Shown one piece after another: positions 26,794 through 37,000 of a DNA stretch of 64,000 nt; position 1 is the first letter of the stretch, and every line of letters starts with the position of its first letter. The translations under genes were made by a program, and so were the position numbers. Under the pieces are notes generated by a model. The model saw only the letters and a list, made by a program, of their open reading frames with translations. It did not search any database and was not told the origin of the DNA. Origin of the DNA: JBDHWI01 sp964590135. GTDB lineage: Bacteria > Chloroflexota > Anaerolineae > J036 > Brachytrichaceae. Where the stretch lies: the NCBI GenBank assembly GCA_964590135.1, contig CAZPVX010000006.1, forward strand, positions 1-64,000. Reading direction: 5' to 3'.

Positions 26794-28224
26794 TTAGAAC
26801 AGGTTCCAGAGATACTGGTTGTAGACCTCGTGGTGATACTGCACTTCCTGCGACTTCACAAACGTGCCCAGCAGGCGCGGGCAGCGGTCGGCGCTGGCCT
26901 GCTTCAGATCAACAAAGCGCGCCTTCACGTCCGCATTGAGCAACTCGTTCGTCCACTCTGCGCAGCGGAAATTATCCATCGCGGTGTAGATGTTGTCGGG
27001 CAAAAAGTGCTGCGCCTGGCGCAACCCTTTTTCCTTGCTGATCCTGCCCTCGATGCCAGTGCGGAAGATCGAGTACATCACCAGATAGGGGTTGGAGTCC
27101 GGCGCGACCGAGCGCACCTCTACACGCGCGCTCTTCTCGTTGCCAATCGGGATGCGCACCATCGAGCCGCGATCAACCGGCGAGGCCTTGATCTGGTTCG
27201 GTGCCTCAAAATGCGGATCGAGCCGGCGATATGCATTCACGCTGCTGTTCAGCAGCAGGCAAATATCGTTGGCGTGCGTGAGGACGCGGTCGACGAACTG
27301 CCACGCGAACTTGCTCAGCTTCTCTTCGCCCTTCGCATCCCAGAACAGATTCTTGCCATTCTTGCTGATCGACACGTTGGTATGCATGCCGTTGCCGTTC
27401 ACACCGACGACAGGCTTGGGCAGGAAGCTGGCCGTCATGCCCAGCTTGTTGGCGACCTGCCGGCAAATCAACTTGTAGAGTTGGATCGTATCGGCGGCGA
27501 CCACCACTTCGCCGTAGCTGTAGTTGATCTCAAACTGCGATGGCGCAACTTCGGGGTGGTCTTTTTCATTCTGAAAACCCATGGCGCGCTGCACTTCCGC
27601 CGACATGTCGATGAATGTGCGCAGCGGATCGCCGGGCAGCGAGTGATAGTAGCCGCCGGTGTTGACATATTCGAACTTGCCGGTCTCGTGGAAATGGCGC
27701 TCGGCATCCAGTCCCTTGAACAAGAAACCTTCCACCTCGTTGGCCGCGTTCATGGTGTAGCCATTTTCCTCAAACATGCGCCTGGCAAATGCCTTCAGCA
27801 CGCCGCGCATATCCGCCGAATAGGGCGAACCGTCTTTCTCCTGCACCTCGCCAAAGACCAACACCTTGCCCGGGCCAAAGACATCCGCCGGCGCCCAGTA
27901 AAACGCGCCCCAATCTAGTTCCAGGCGCAGATCGCTTTCGCGCTGCGCGGTGAAGCCGCGGATTGATGAGCCGTCGAAGGTGAGGTTGTCTGCCGACTTG
28001 AGCAGGAATTTCTTGTCATAGTCCAGCATTTGCAGCCGGCCTTCCAAATCGGAGAACAGCACCGTAACTGCCTTGATGCGCTTTTCATCGGCCAGGTAGC
28101 GCAGGCGCTCCTCCTGCAACTGATGCATCGGTGTGCGCGTCAGGCGCTGCTCCTTGACGGCCAGATTCAGCTCTTCCAACTCAGGGTATGGAATCTCAAG
28201 GAAGTTACGAAGTTCGGTAGCCAT
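26794..28224 (-). CDS. glnA: Glutamine synthetase type I-like
   Basis: A protein of 476 residues with a ~50-residue N-terminal extension before the beta-grasp domain. It makes glutamine from glutamate, ammonia and ATP. Visible motifs are LTFDGSSIRGF, NEVEGFLFKG (metal Glu), VVGVNGNGMHTNVSISKNG (in place of the usual GSGMHxH), APNQIKASPVDRGSMVRIP, and VEVRSVAPDSNPYL. No adenylylation Tyr motif is evident. A sigma70 promoter and a terminator-like hairpin lie in the leader, so transcription attenuation is plausible. AAGGAG (28241-28246) is 16 bases from the ATG, which is unusually far. The gene is divergent from pyrB. Confidence 0.92.
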   Translation of the reverse strand: MATELRNFLEIPYPELEELNLAVKEQRLTRTPMHQLQEERLRYLADEKRIKAVTVLFSDLEGRLQMLDYDKKFLLKSADNLTFDGSSIRGFTAQRESDLRLELDWGAFYWAPADVFGPGKVLVFGEVQEKDGSPYSADMRGVLKAFARRMFEENGYTMNAANEVEGFLFKGLDAERHFHETGKFEYVNTGGYYHSLPGDPLRTFIDMSAEVQRAMGFQNEKDHPEVAPSQFEINYSYGEVVVAADTIQLYKLICRQVANKLGMTASFLPKPVVGVNGNGMHTNVSISKNGKNLFWDAKGEEKLSKFAWQFVDRVLTHANDICLLLNSSVNAYRRLDPHFEAPNQIKASPVDRGSMVRIPIGNEKSARVEVRSVAPDSNPYLVMYSIFRTGIEGRISKEKGLRQAQHFLPDNIYTAMDNFRCAEWTNELLNADVKARFVDLKQASADRCPRLLGTFVKSQEVQYHHEVYNQYLWNLF

Positions 28225-28259
28225 GGTAAGTTTTCAATTGCTCCTTAGTGCAGGCAGGG

Positions 28260-28304
28260 AAAAATAAAAGGACGCGACGCTTCTTTTTGAGAAACGCCAC
28301 ATCC
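28260..28304 (-). promoter_or_regulatory. Terminator-like hairpin in the glnA leader (putative attenuator)
   Basis: On the minus strand a 15-bp stem (right arm 28290-28304 with 28270-28284; some G-U pairs, loop of 5) is followed directly by UUUUAUUUUU (28269-28260). This is the shape of an intrinsic terminator, but it lies between the glnA promoter and its start codon, 35 bases before the ATG. It has no T-tract on the plus strand, so it does not serve pyrB. A smaller hairpin (CCCGCT.../AGCAGGGG) lies upstream in the same leader. Confidence 0.7.
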
Positions 28305-28330
28305 TGGTGACCCCTGCTTGACGGAGCGGG

Positions 28331-28358
28331 ATTATAAGCAGATGGCGCGCGGCGTCAA
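28331..28358 (-). promoter_or_regulatory. Sigma70-type promoter of glnA
   Basis: On the minus strand TTGACG (28358-28353) and a perfect TATAAT (28336-28331) are separated by 16 bases. Transcription should begin near 28324 and give a leader of about 100 nt before the glnA ATG. Confidence 0.72.
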
Positions 28359-28386
28359 GGACAAATCGCGATAGAATGAAATCCCG

Positions 28387-29325
28387 ATGAATCCCAATCC
28401 ACTCGTCGGGCGAGATGTGGTCAGCATCTCCGATCTAAGCAAAGACGAAATCCGTGCCATCCTCGACCAGGCTGCGGCATTTGAAAAACAACTCGGCGAA
28501 GGCCGGCGCCTCAACCTATTGAACGGTCGCATTCTGGCGACCGTTTTTTACGAGCCAAGCACGCGCACGCGCCTCTCATTCGAAAGCGCCATGCACCGGT
28601 TGGGCGGCGCGGTCATCAGCGTGGCCGAAGCTCGCACGAGCAGCAGCGCTGCGAAGGGCGAGACGATCTATGACAGCGGCCGCATGCTGGAAAGCTACGC
28701 CGACGTGATTGTGCAGCGTCATCCGGCTGTCGGTTCGGCGCGCGCGCTGGCCGATGCAGCGAGTGTGCCGGTGTTGAACGCCGGCGATGGCACTGGCGAA
28801 CATCCCTCGCAAGCCTTGCTCGACCTGTTTACCATCCAGCGCGAGAAAGGCACGCTCGATGGCTTGACGGTGGCGATGGTTGGCGATCTGAAGAATGGCC
28901 GCACGGTGCATTCACTTTCAAAGGCGCTGGCGCACTGGAAAACAAAGCTTATTTTGTGCGCGCCAAATGCGTTGCGCATGCCGGCGGAGTTGGTCGCGCA
29001 ATTGCGCGGCCAGGGCTTGATTGTGATCGAAACCGAGAACATGGAGGCCGCGCTCGGCCAGTCCGATGTGGCTTACGTCACGCGCATCCAGCAGGAGCGC
29101 TTCGCGCAGATCGAAGAGTATCTGCAATACAAAGGGGTGTATGTGATCACGGCACAGGCTGTCGCGCGGGCAAAGGCCGGCATCACCATCATGCACCCGC
29201 TGCCGCGCGTGGATGAGATCACAACCGATGTCGATCCGTTGCCCAACGCGGCCTACTTCCGGCAGGCGCGCTACGGCGTGTTCACGCGCATGGCGCTGCT
29301 GGCGATGGTGCTCGGCGCGGTGTGA
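28387..29325 (+). CDS. pyrB: Aspartate carbamoyltransferase catalytic chain
   Basis: A protein of 312 residues. It forms carbamoyl aspartate in pyrimidine synthesis. The carbamoyl phosphate site FYEPSTRTRLSFESAM is present, with the DGTGEHPSQALLDLF and MHPLPRVDEITTDVD motifs and an RQARYGVFTRMALL end, all at normal spacing. No regulatory pyrI follows. It is single, divergent from glnA, and closed by a strong terminator. Confidence 0.96.
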   Translation: MNPNPLVGRDVVSISDLSKDEIRAILDQAAAFEKQLGEGRRLNLLNGRILATVFYEPSTRTRLSFESAMHRLGGAVISVAEARTSSSAAKGETIYDSGRMLESYADVIVQRHPAVGSARALADAASVPVLNAGDGTGEHPSQALLDLFTIQREKGTLDGLTVAMVGDLKNGRTVHSLSKALAHWKTKLILCAPNALRMPAELVAQLRGQGLIVIETENMEAALGQSDVAYVTRIQQERFAQIEEYLQYKGVYVITAQAVARAKAGITIMHPLPRVDEITTDVDPLPNAAYFRQARYGVFTRMALLAMVLGAV

Positions 29326-29331
29326 ATGGAG

Positions 29332-29362
29332 AAGGGGCTGGCGCGCGCCGGCCCCTTTTTTA
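29332..29362 (+). terminator. Intrinsic terminator of pyrB
   Basis: A GC-rich stem of AAGGGGC and GGCGC arms pairing with GCGCC and GCCCCTT leads into T6 (29356-29361). It lies 7 bases after the pyrB stop and just before the stop of the convergent downstream gene. Confidence 0.88.
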
Positions 29363-29369
29363 TCTTTCG

Positions 29370-30254
29370 CTAGATCTGAATGGGTCGGCTGCACTGGCCA
29401 GGCAGCGGAATGTCATTGATCTTGTTCTGATCGCTGACGTTCAGTTGCAGCTTCACATTGCCCTTGAAGTCGACGCCGGCGGTTTTGTTCAGGCTGCCGT
29501 TCATGTCGGCCACCAGGCGCGTGACATAGCCGCCGGTCTTCGCCAGCCACACGTCACCGCTCTTCAGCGTCACATCCAGCTTGTTCGCCTTTGCCAGCGC
29601 GTTCATCTTCTGCGCGTCAAGCTTGTAATGCTTTGACGCGACGCCGTTGACATTCTCTTCACCCATCAGCGTGCCGTAAATCTTGTTGCTGCCGGTCAGG
29701 CCAATCAGCAATTGATCCGCCGACAAGCCGCTCTTGAGTTGCTCGATGCCGGCGATGGGATTCTTTGGCGTCGCGCATACCGCGAGCAGGCTCTGCACCA
29801 GCGCATACACATTCTTGTCGAACAAGAACAGCGTGAGCCTGCTCACCGGCAGCCCGCCCAGAAATGGGCTGAGCAATTGCGGCATCTGGCTGCCGCTCAG
29901 CGCCGCGCTCTGCTTGCTCTGGCCGGGGATTGACTGCACATCGGCGATCAAATCACCCTTCGACACCTTGCCGGCGCTTACGCCATCGAGCGTCATGGTG
30001 ATGCCAGTGCGGTAGGACTTGATGGTGGTGTCTTTGCTGATCGGCTGCACGACGACGCCGGTGTCGGGCGTGGCCTTCACAGTGGCCTTCGCCGCCGGCG
30101 TGGCAGTGGCTGCGGTGGTGGGTTTGGGCGTCGCGGTGGCTGCTGCCTGCGGCACGATGGCGCTGCCGGCCAGCGCCGGCTGCAGGGCGATAGTCGCAGC
30201 CAGCAACATGGCCGTCGCAACAGACAGAAGTCTCAGGTGTGTTGAATTGCGCAT
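29370..30254 (-). CDS. Secreted LppX/LolA-like hypothetical protein
   Basis: A protein of 294 residues. A signal peptide (LLSVATAMLLAATIALQPALA, cleavage near residue 30) is followed by an Ala/Thr/Pro-rich linker (~35-65). The mature domain, with strand pattern TGITMTLDGVSAGKV, YALVQSLLAVC and GVASKHYKLDAQKM...GDVWLAKTGGYVTRLV, resembles LppX/LprG or LolA-fold lipid-binding proteins by general layout only. There is no lipobox Cys, so it is probably released or periplasm-like. It converges on pyrB and lies 83 bases after the end of the signalling operon on the same strand. Function unknown. Confidence 0.6.
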   Translation of the reverse strand: MRNSTHLRLLSVATAMLLAATIALQPALAGSAIVPQAAATATPKPTTAATATPAAKATVKATPDTGVVVQPISKDTTIKSYRTGITMTLDGVSAGKVSKGDLIADVQSIPGQSKQSAALSGSQMPQLLSPFLGGLPVSRLTLFLFDKNVYALVQSLLAVCATPKNPIAGIEQLKSGLSADQLLIGLTGSNKIYGTLMGEENVNGVASKHYKLDAQKMNALAKANKLDVTLKSGDVWLAKTGGYVTRLVADMNGSLNKTAGVDFKGNVKLQLNVSDQNKINDIPLPGQCSRPIQI

Positions 30255-30337
30255 ATCGCCCTACTCTATCGCAGGCACGATATCGATCGCTGCACACTCA
30301 GCCATCGTTCAGGCGACGCGGCGTGAGAGGCGTGCCG

Positions 30338-32104
30338 CTATTCAGCAGACCCAATGTCACGCTTCATCACTTCGATCCGCTGCAAAAACGATGCGCGCAG
30401 ATCGGCGGGCAACACCGTCGCGACAGCTTCGACTTCAGTGCTGGCCGCGGCGCGGAGCGCTGCAGCCTCAGCGTCATTCCCCAGCAAGCCGGCGCAAGTC
30501 GCCTGCGCCAACTGCACCCGCCAGATTTGCCGGCGCATGTCAAGCTGGTTCATCAGCGCGAGGGTGCCGGCAAACTCCGCGTACGCCTCATCCACCCGCC
30601 CCATCTTGAGCAGTGCCATCCCCAGGCCATAGCGCGCATGCGGCTCAAAAATTAACATCTCATAGTTGCGGATCATGCTGAAAGCTTCGCGAATGTTCCT
30701 TTCAACTTCGGCATATTTTTTGTCGGCCAAACCCAATTCGGCCTTGACATCTTCGATCACGATGATGGACAGATCGAAGAACGATGCATATTGTGTCGCG
30801 AGTGACAGCGTTTCATGGGCTTCATCACGCTGACCAGTGTAAAACTGGCATAGCGCAAGCACGGCATGACCCATTCCCTGCCATTCCGGTTTGAGCGTGT
30901 TTGCCATTTCGATGGCTTTGCGCGCCTCTTCCGCACCGCGGTCATATGCGCCCAACTCCGTGTAGGCCAGCGCCAAATGGCCATGCGTGGCAATCTGCGA
31001 AATGGCAAACCCGGCTTGCGCGCCCAGGCGCATGGATTCATACAGGGTGTCGATGGCGCCGGCATAGTCCGCGTGTTCCAGCAGCATTTCACCCCGCATC
31101 CAGCGCGCATACGATTGCCCCCAATAGTTGCTGGTTCTCTCGCTCAATTGCAGCGCTTCTTGTATTTTTGCTTCGGCGGCCTCGACACGACCCATGAAAT
31201 ACAAAATCTCCCCCGCGCCGATCAGCGAATCCGCCAGCATGTTGGGATTGTCCAGCTTGCGCCAGAGTTGTTCGGCTTCCTCCAGTGCGGCGAGCCCTTT
31301 TTTCGCCTGGCCAGACAAGAGGTAACTTGTAAAAATGTCATTCAGCGCATAAGCCAGCGGCTCGTGCAAGCCCAGTTCCCGTGCGATCTGCGCAGATTGC
31401 TCACCAAACGCAATCGCGGCATCATATTCGGTGAAGCGATGCGCCATCATGCGCAGCCACAGCGCCTTCGATTCAGCCGCGCGATCGTTCAATTCCGATG
31501 CGAGGAGCAGTGCGCGCTGCGCAAGGCTGTCGGCCTCCACCGAATTATTCAAAACCGTGGGCGCGGCATGAATTGTGGCGCGCGCCATCAAGGCCGCCAG
31601 CAACATGCGCTTGTCGTCGCGCTCCTGCGCCAGCATCTCCATCTCGATATATGTCGCAAGCGCCTCGGCGTAATATCCGCTGATCTCAAGCACGCGTCCG
31701 TATTTCAGATGCAAGTCGATCAGGCGTTCAGCAGTTGCATGGCCACGCTTTGCGTATGCTGTTGCGCGCTGATAGTGCATCGCCGCTTCAGTGTTTGCAA
31801 AGCGCGCAGTGGCGACGTCGCCAGCGCGAGTGTGGTAATCGAGCGCGCGCGCTTCGTCCTCAGCCTCATCGAAATGACGCGCCAGGATCGGCGCAACCTC
31901 ATCCAGGCGATTGGCATATTCACGTTCCAGCGCCTTGCCCACCAGCAGATGCAGCCGGCGCCGGTCTTGCTTGAGCAACGAACCATACGCAGCCTCCTGC
32001 GTCAGCACGTGCCGAAACTGATAGGTCGCGTCGGCGTCGTGTTGCACCTGGCGAATCAGGCCGGCGGCGTCCAATTCGCCCAGTAACTTGTCAAGCGTTG
32101 TCAT
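30338..32104 (-). CDS. TPR-repeat protein (separated C-terminal half of a cyclase-ATPase protein)
   Basis: A protein of 588 residues from ATG 32104, which has AGGAG 9 nt upstream. It starts with the end of a STAND-type ATPase region (YQFRHVLTQEAAYGSLL, a hallmark of these proteins) and continues as about eight TPR-like helical repeats (RAYDYHTRAGDVA, ALAYTELGAYDRGAEEARKA). In the intact paralogue next door these parts are fused to cyclase and ATPase domains. The frame is open upstream to 32179, where it overlaps the preceding gene in another frame. This suggests a frameshift that split one gene, with re-initiation at 32104. Confidence 0.8.
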   Translation of the reverse strand: MTTLDKLLGELDAAGLIRQVQHDADATYQFRHVLTQEAAYGSLLKQDRRRLHLLVGKALEREYANRLDEVAPILARHFDEAEDEARALDYHTRAGDVATARFANTEAAMHYQRATAYAKRGHATAERLIDLHLKYGRVLEISGYYAEALATYIEMEMLAQERDDKRMLLAALMARATIHAAPTVLNNSVEADSLAQRALLLASELNDRAAESKALWLRMMAHRFTEYDAAIAFGEQSAQIARELGLHEPLAYALNDIFTSYLLSGQAKKGLAALEEAEQLWRKLDNPNMLADSLIGAGEILYFMGRVEAAEAKIQEALQLSERTSNYWGQSYARWMRGEMLLEHADYAGAIDTLYESMRLGAQAGFAISQIATHGHLALAYTELGAYDRGAEEARKAIEMANTLKPEWQGMGHAVLALCQFYTGQRDEAHETLSLATQYASFFDLSIIVIEDVKAELGLADKKYAEVERNIREAFSMIRNYEMLIFEPHARYGLGMALLKMGRVDEAYAEFAGTLALMNQLDMRRQIWRVQLAQATCAGLLGNDAEAAALRAAASTEVEAVATVLPADLRASFLQRIEVMKRDIGSAE

Positions 32105-32144
32105 GCCGTCTCTCTCCTGTTGCCATCGTTGCCATCTGTTGCCA

Positions 32145-34058
32145 TCACGCCATCTCGCGCAAAACCTGCTCCAGCACATTCACCTGGAAGCGCCGGCCAA
32201 TGACAGCGGCGATTTGGAGCGCGCGCTTGGCTTCATCCGGCAGCCGGTCGATGCGCGCCGAGAGCACGCCATGCAGCGTGTCGGGAATTTCGATCTTCTG
32301 GACATCACCGGTGACCACCCAGTTACCGCTGGTGGCATGGCGCGTGATGCCGCCGCGGTCGATCAACATGCGAATGACCTCTTCGACGAAAAAGGGATTG
32401 CCCTCGGTTTTGGACAAAATGTATTGCCGCACCTGCGCCGGCAGTGCTTCAACTTCAAGCAGATTGTTTACCAACTGCTTGCTGTCTTCCTCTGACAAGG
32501 GCGCCAGACGAATGTCGATTGCGCCCACCTGCGCCAATTCCTGCGCATCTGTCACTAACTTCCAACCCGGCGTATCACGCTCTGGGCGGCTGACGAAGGC
32601 GAATACCACCGGCGCCTCAGCCGTCACCGGCAATACGCGCGTCATCAACTCCACGGATGACGGATCGGCCCAATGCACGTCCTCGCACAAGATCAGCGTG
32701 GGTTGCAACCGGGCAGCCGCGCGAATCAAGGCTTGCACGGCGGCAGCATAGCGCGCCATACGCGCCGGCCCATCCAGATGCCGCACTTTTGCAGCCATCA
32801 CTTCATCCAACTTGAGATTCAGCAAATGCGCGAGGAATGGGTAGCACTCGTCCACATCCAGCGCCCCATACTTTTTCATGCAGGTTTGCAACGAAGCTTC
32901 GGCCTCTGCATCAGATGCGCCGGCGGACATGCTGCACAGCGCGCGCACCACATCCGTGCTGAGGTGGTGCGCCGCCGAGGCGGTATAGGATAAACAACGC
33001 CCCTCAATCCAGCGGATGGGCGGATCGAGCGCTGCGGCAGCCTTGCGCCACTCAGCAGTCAGGCGGCTCTTGCCCAAGCCAGCCTCACCCACGATCGAGA
33101 CAATCGCGCCGTGCCCAGCGCGCAGCCCATCCAGCACCTGCACCAGCGCAGAGAGTTCGCGCGCGCGACCCACCAAAGGCGAAACCAGGCCGGCGATGCC
33201 GCGCGTCCGAGTCGCCCCTTTGCGCTCGTGCAAGACGCGGTACACCTGCACTGGCTCGGCCTTGCCTTTCACCACGATGCGGCCATGGTCTTCGTATTCA
33301 AACAGCGCGGCAGCCAGACGCTGTGTAGCCTGACTGACAAAAGCCGTATCGGGGTCAGCTGCGCCTTGCAGCCGCGCAGCCAGATTGATCGTGTCTCCCA
33401 CGGCCAGATATTCCATGTGCAAGTCACTGCCGATATTGCCGGCGACGACCAGCCCCGTATTCAGGCCAATGCGCATCTGAAAGGCGTTCAACTTGTTCGC
33501 CGCGCACAACTCACGCTCATACGCTTCGATGGATGCAAGGATGTCGAGCGCAGCGCGGATGGCGCGCTCGGGGTCGTCTTCATGGGCGATGGGCGCACCG
33601 AAGAATGCCAGAACGCCGTCACCCAGCAATTGTGCGATGGTGCCCTCGTAGTGATACACCACTTCGCTCACGCGCTGATGCGCGCCCGTGACGATGTCGC
33701 GCCAATCTTCGGGGTCCATCTGTTCGGCCAGCGCCGTGCTGCCAACGATGTCGGTGAACAGCGCCGTGACCATCTTGCGTTCACCTTCGCTGCGACCACG
33801 CTGAGCGCGAATTTTCTCGGCAACCTTGTGCGGTGCGGCTCGTTGCAGGGCGGCGAGCCGATTTTGCGTCAGGGCTTCCGGTGTGGAGCTGGGCGCAGCA
33901 GATACGGACACCAGCTTGAAGCCGCAATGCCGGCAAAATTTTGCGCCAGGTTTGACAGCTTGACCGCAGTTGGGGCAGGTCAGTTCCAACGGCTCGCCGC
34001 AATTCTCACAGAAGTGCGCATCCGGCTCGTTGTCAAACTGACAGTGATTGCACTTCAT
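32145..34058 (-). CDS. Zinc-ribbon class III nucleotidyl cyclase with STAND-type ATPase (C-terminus cut)
   Basis: A protein of 637 residues. Two zinc ribbons open it (Cys 3/6/17/20 and 28/31/42/45). The class III cyclase domain (~95-245) has metal Asp103 (FTDIVGST), Asp147 (LLGDGVLAFFG) and Asp222/Asn225/Arg229 (GDTINLAAR), so it looks catalytic. The usual Lys before GDG is Gln, leaving ATP versus GTP open. An AAA/STAND ATPase follows (Walker A GEAGLGKS, Walker B LILCEDVHWAD). It ends abruptly at the stop at 32145, where relatives continue into TPRs. It starts 7 bases after the stop of the large paralogue. Confidence 0.85.
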   Translation of the reverse strand: MKCNHCQFDNEPDAHFCENCGEPLELTCPNCGQAVKPGAKFCRHCGFKLVSVSAAPSSTPEALTQNRLAALQRAAPHKVAEKIRAQRGRSEGERKMVTALFTDIVGSTALAEQMDPEDWRDIVTGAHQRVSEVVYHYEGTIAQLLGDGVLAFFGAPIAHEDDPERAIRAALDILASIEAYERELCAANKLNAFQMRIGLNTGLVVAGNIGSDLHMEYLAVGDTINLAARLQGAADPDTAFVSQATQRLAAALFEYEDHGRIVVKGKAEPVQVYRVLHERKGATRTRGIAGLVSPLVGRARELSALVQVLDGLRAGHGAIVSIVGEAGLGKSRLTAEWRKAAAALDPPIRWIEGRCLSYTASAAHHLSTDVVRALCSMSAGASDAEAEASLQTCMKKYGALDVDECYPFLAHLLNLKLDEVMAAKVRHLDGPARMARYAAAVQALIRAAARLQPTLILCEDVHWADPSSVELMTRVLPVTAEAPVVFAFVSRPERDTPGWKLVTDAQELAQVGAIDIRLAPLSEEDSKQLVNNLLEVEALPAQVRQYILSKTEGNPFFVEEVIRMLIDRGGITRHATSGNWVVTGDVQKIEIPDTLHGVLSARIDRLPDEAKRALQIAAVIGRRFQVNVLEQVLREMA

Positions 34059-34065
34059 CCGCCAC

Positions 34066-37000
34066 CTAATTCTTCACAAGCCGAGCCATCCCACGCGCAG
34101 CCTGGCGCGCGATGGGAGACATGCCCATGGCAGTCGCTTGCGCATGCGCCGAGCGATAGCATTCCAGTGCGCTGTCTGCGCCAGCCAGCGCTGCATTCAC
34201 CTCCGCCTCGGCCAGCGAGATCATCGGATAACACCACAGCATCTTGTGTCCCTCGGCATATTCGCGCGCCTGGCGCAGGCACGCAGCGGCGTCATCGGCG
34301 TGACCCTGCGCCAATGCCACGCGCGCCAGATCCACCAGGAGACGCGGCCGGCAGAGATTTTTCATCACCGTTCGCTCAGTCAACCCCTTTTGAAAAAGCG
34401 CCTGCGCGGTATCCAACTTGCCCAAGGCCAGCGCGCATTCACCCAAGTCGGCCCAGGCGCTGCCGCCGGCCACTCTGCCGAGTGGATGCGCAAGCAATTG
34501 CAAGACCTGCTCGTGCATCTCGCGGGTGGCTTCAAAGTTCGCAACATCCTTTTCCACGAGCGTGCTGCACATCGCAGCCAGGATCAAAGCAATGACAAAG
34601 GGCATACCCATCGTTTTGGCTGCTTCCAGGCCGCGCTCAAAATGCGCCATTGCCAGGTCCAGATCCCCTCGCCAGCGAGCGATGCTGCCGGCGACATACG
34701 AGCCGATCACGCCGCCATACAGATCGCCAATGCGCAAACACAGCTGCGCGCCTTCCTCCGCCGAATCAAAAGCTGCAGGCACTTCACCGAAACTCAACTG
34801 GCTCATGGGATAGGCAAAGGCCAGATTCTCACCAAGGTGCATCAGATCACCGCGTGATTGTGCAAAGGCGCGGGCTTCCTGGGCCGCCGGCCAAGCCTTG
34901 TCGAAGCGCACAAGATATGTCCAGCAATTGGCAGCATGGAGCAGTCCGAACGCAGTCTCGAAGTCGCGATTCAATTCGCGCCCCATGCTCACCAACCCAT
35001 CGAGATGCTTGACGCCCTCTTCAAACTCGGCTTTCATGGTGCTGACGTTGCAGCGCATGAGCAACCCTTCAGCCAGGCCGGCGCGGTCACCACAACTGCG
35101 CGCCAGATTTTCCGCCGAATCCAACTCGTTTTCAGCCTGCTCGAACTGGCCGAGATACATCGATTGCACAAACGACATCTTGTTCAGCGCGCTCACGCGC
35201 ATGGGTGTGTCGCTGCGCATTTCAGCCAGGACCTGCATGGCCGCGTAGATTTCGAGCGCGCTTGCAGGATCCATTGCCAGGGTCAACGCATTGCCCAGCC
35301 CTTCGTAGGCGCGCCGAGCCAGCGCCATGTCATCGCCGGCGCCGGCAATATCGACGGCTTTGCTGAGCAACGCGATGGCTTCAGGCGTGGCGTAAGCGCG
35401 CAAGGCCAACTCGCCGGCTTCCACGAGATACGGCAGGGCGCGCCGCGGCTCCTGCGCTTCCAGGAAGTGATGCGCAATTTCGTTCGCCGGCGGCGCCTGG
35501 ACCTGCACCAGCGCCTCAGCTGCGCGAAGATGCAATGCCTTGCGCCGGCTCATCAACAGCGAGCCATACGCTGCCTCCTGCGTCAGGATGTGCTTGAAGT
35601 GATACGCCGCATCGCCTTTGGTGATCACCAATTCGCGCTTAGTCAGCGTGGCAAGCATCGCATCCAGCCCATCACGGTCGCGCGCCTCGAGCACCTCTGC
35701 CAGCAACCCGCGATTGAAATCACGCCCCAACACAGATGCGGTTTGCGCGACACGCTTGGCCGCTTCGTCCAGTCGGTCGAGGCGGGAGATGATGACACCG
35801 GTCAAAGTGTTGGGCAAATCGATATTGACGATGTCTTTGGTGGCGCGCCAGTGGTTGTCTGTGCGCACCACCAGGCCGGCGTCGAGCAAGGAGCGAATGA
35901 CCTCTTCCACGTAGAACGGATTGCCTTCGGCCTTGCGCAAGATAAGTTGGCGCACCTTTTCCGGCAGGTCTTCGATGATGAGTAGATTGCCAACCAGCGT
36001 CCGCGCATCGGCCTCACCCAATGGTTGAAGCGCGATCGGGGTGTAGCGCGCCGCAAAATCGCGGCGGGCAACTTCGTCGAAGTGCGCAGAGGGCTCCTGC
36101 GCGCCGGGCCGAAACGCCGTAACGATGAGCAGCGGCACAGCGGCGGTCGCCGGCATCAAACGCTCAAGCACGTCCAACGTGCCGCTATCGGCCCAGTGCA
36201 AATCCTCAACCACAATCGCGAGCGGTTCCATGCGCACGCGATGCACAAACGCCTCGATCAGCGCAGCCAGAATGCGCTCCCGCAAGAGGGGTGGCTCCAG
36301 GTAGCGCACCGCGTCACCCTCATCACCGTCGATGGGCAGGCCGAAGAAGGTGGCGAGGAAAGGCGTCAGCACTGGCGGCAATGCCGCTCTCAATTTGGTC
36401 AGTCGAGTTGCCTCATTATCGCCGGCCTCCATCTTCAGCAGCCACTGCAGGATTTCGCTGATCGGCGCAAATGGGATGGTTTGCCGATACGACTGACAGC
36501 GGCCTTCGATGCGCGCGATGGGTTCTGGCGAGCGCAAAATCACTTCGGCCAACAGGCGACTCTTGCCTATGCCAGCCTCACCGGTCAACGCGAGGATGCC
36601 ACCCTGCCCGTCCGCCAGCATATGAAGCTTGTCACGAATCAGCACGATCTCGGCATCACGTCCAACGATGGGCGAGTTGAGACCAGTGATGCCGCGCTTG
36701 GATTCAGGCTGCGCTTTCTCACCCAGCACACGAAACGCCGGCACTGGCTCACTCTTGCCCTTCACCTCCAGCGCGCCGACATCGGCCAGGTCAAACGCAT
36801 AGCGCGCAACTCGCGCCGTGTTTTCGGCGATGAGCACACTGCCTGGCTCGGCAGCGCTCTGCATGCGCGCGGCCACGTTTACCGTGTCACCGATGGCAAG
36901 ATACTCAACGTGTCCGCCGGCGGCGATGTTGCCAACGACGACCAGACCAGTGTTCAAGCCCACACGCATCTCGAACCGTTTTGCCAGACCAGCCCGCGCC

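Noticed and set aside
33111..34595. 494-codon plus-strand reading across two cyclase genes
   Set aside because: Spans the boundary of two real minus-strand genes and has no motif; antisense artefact.
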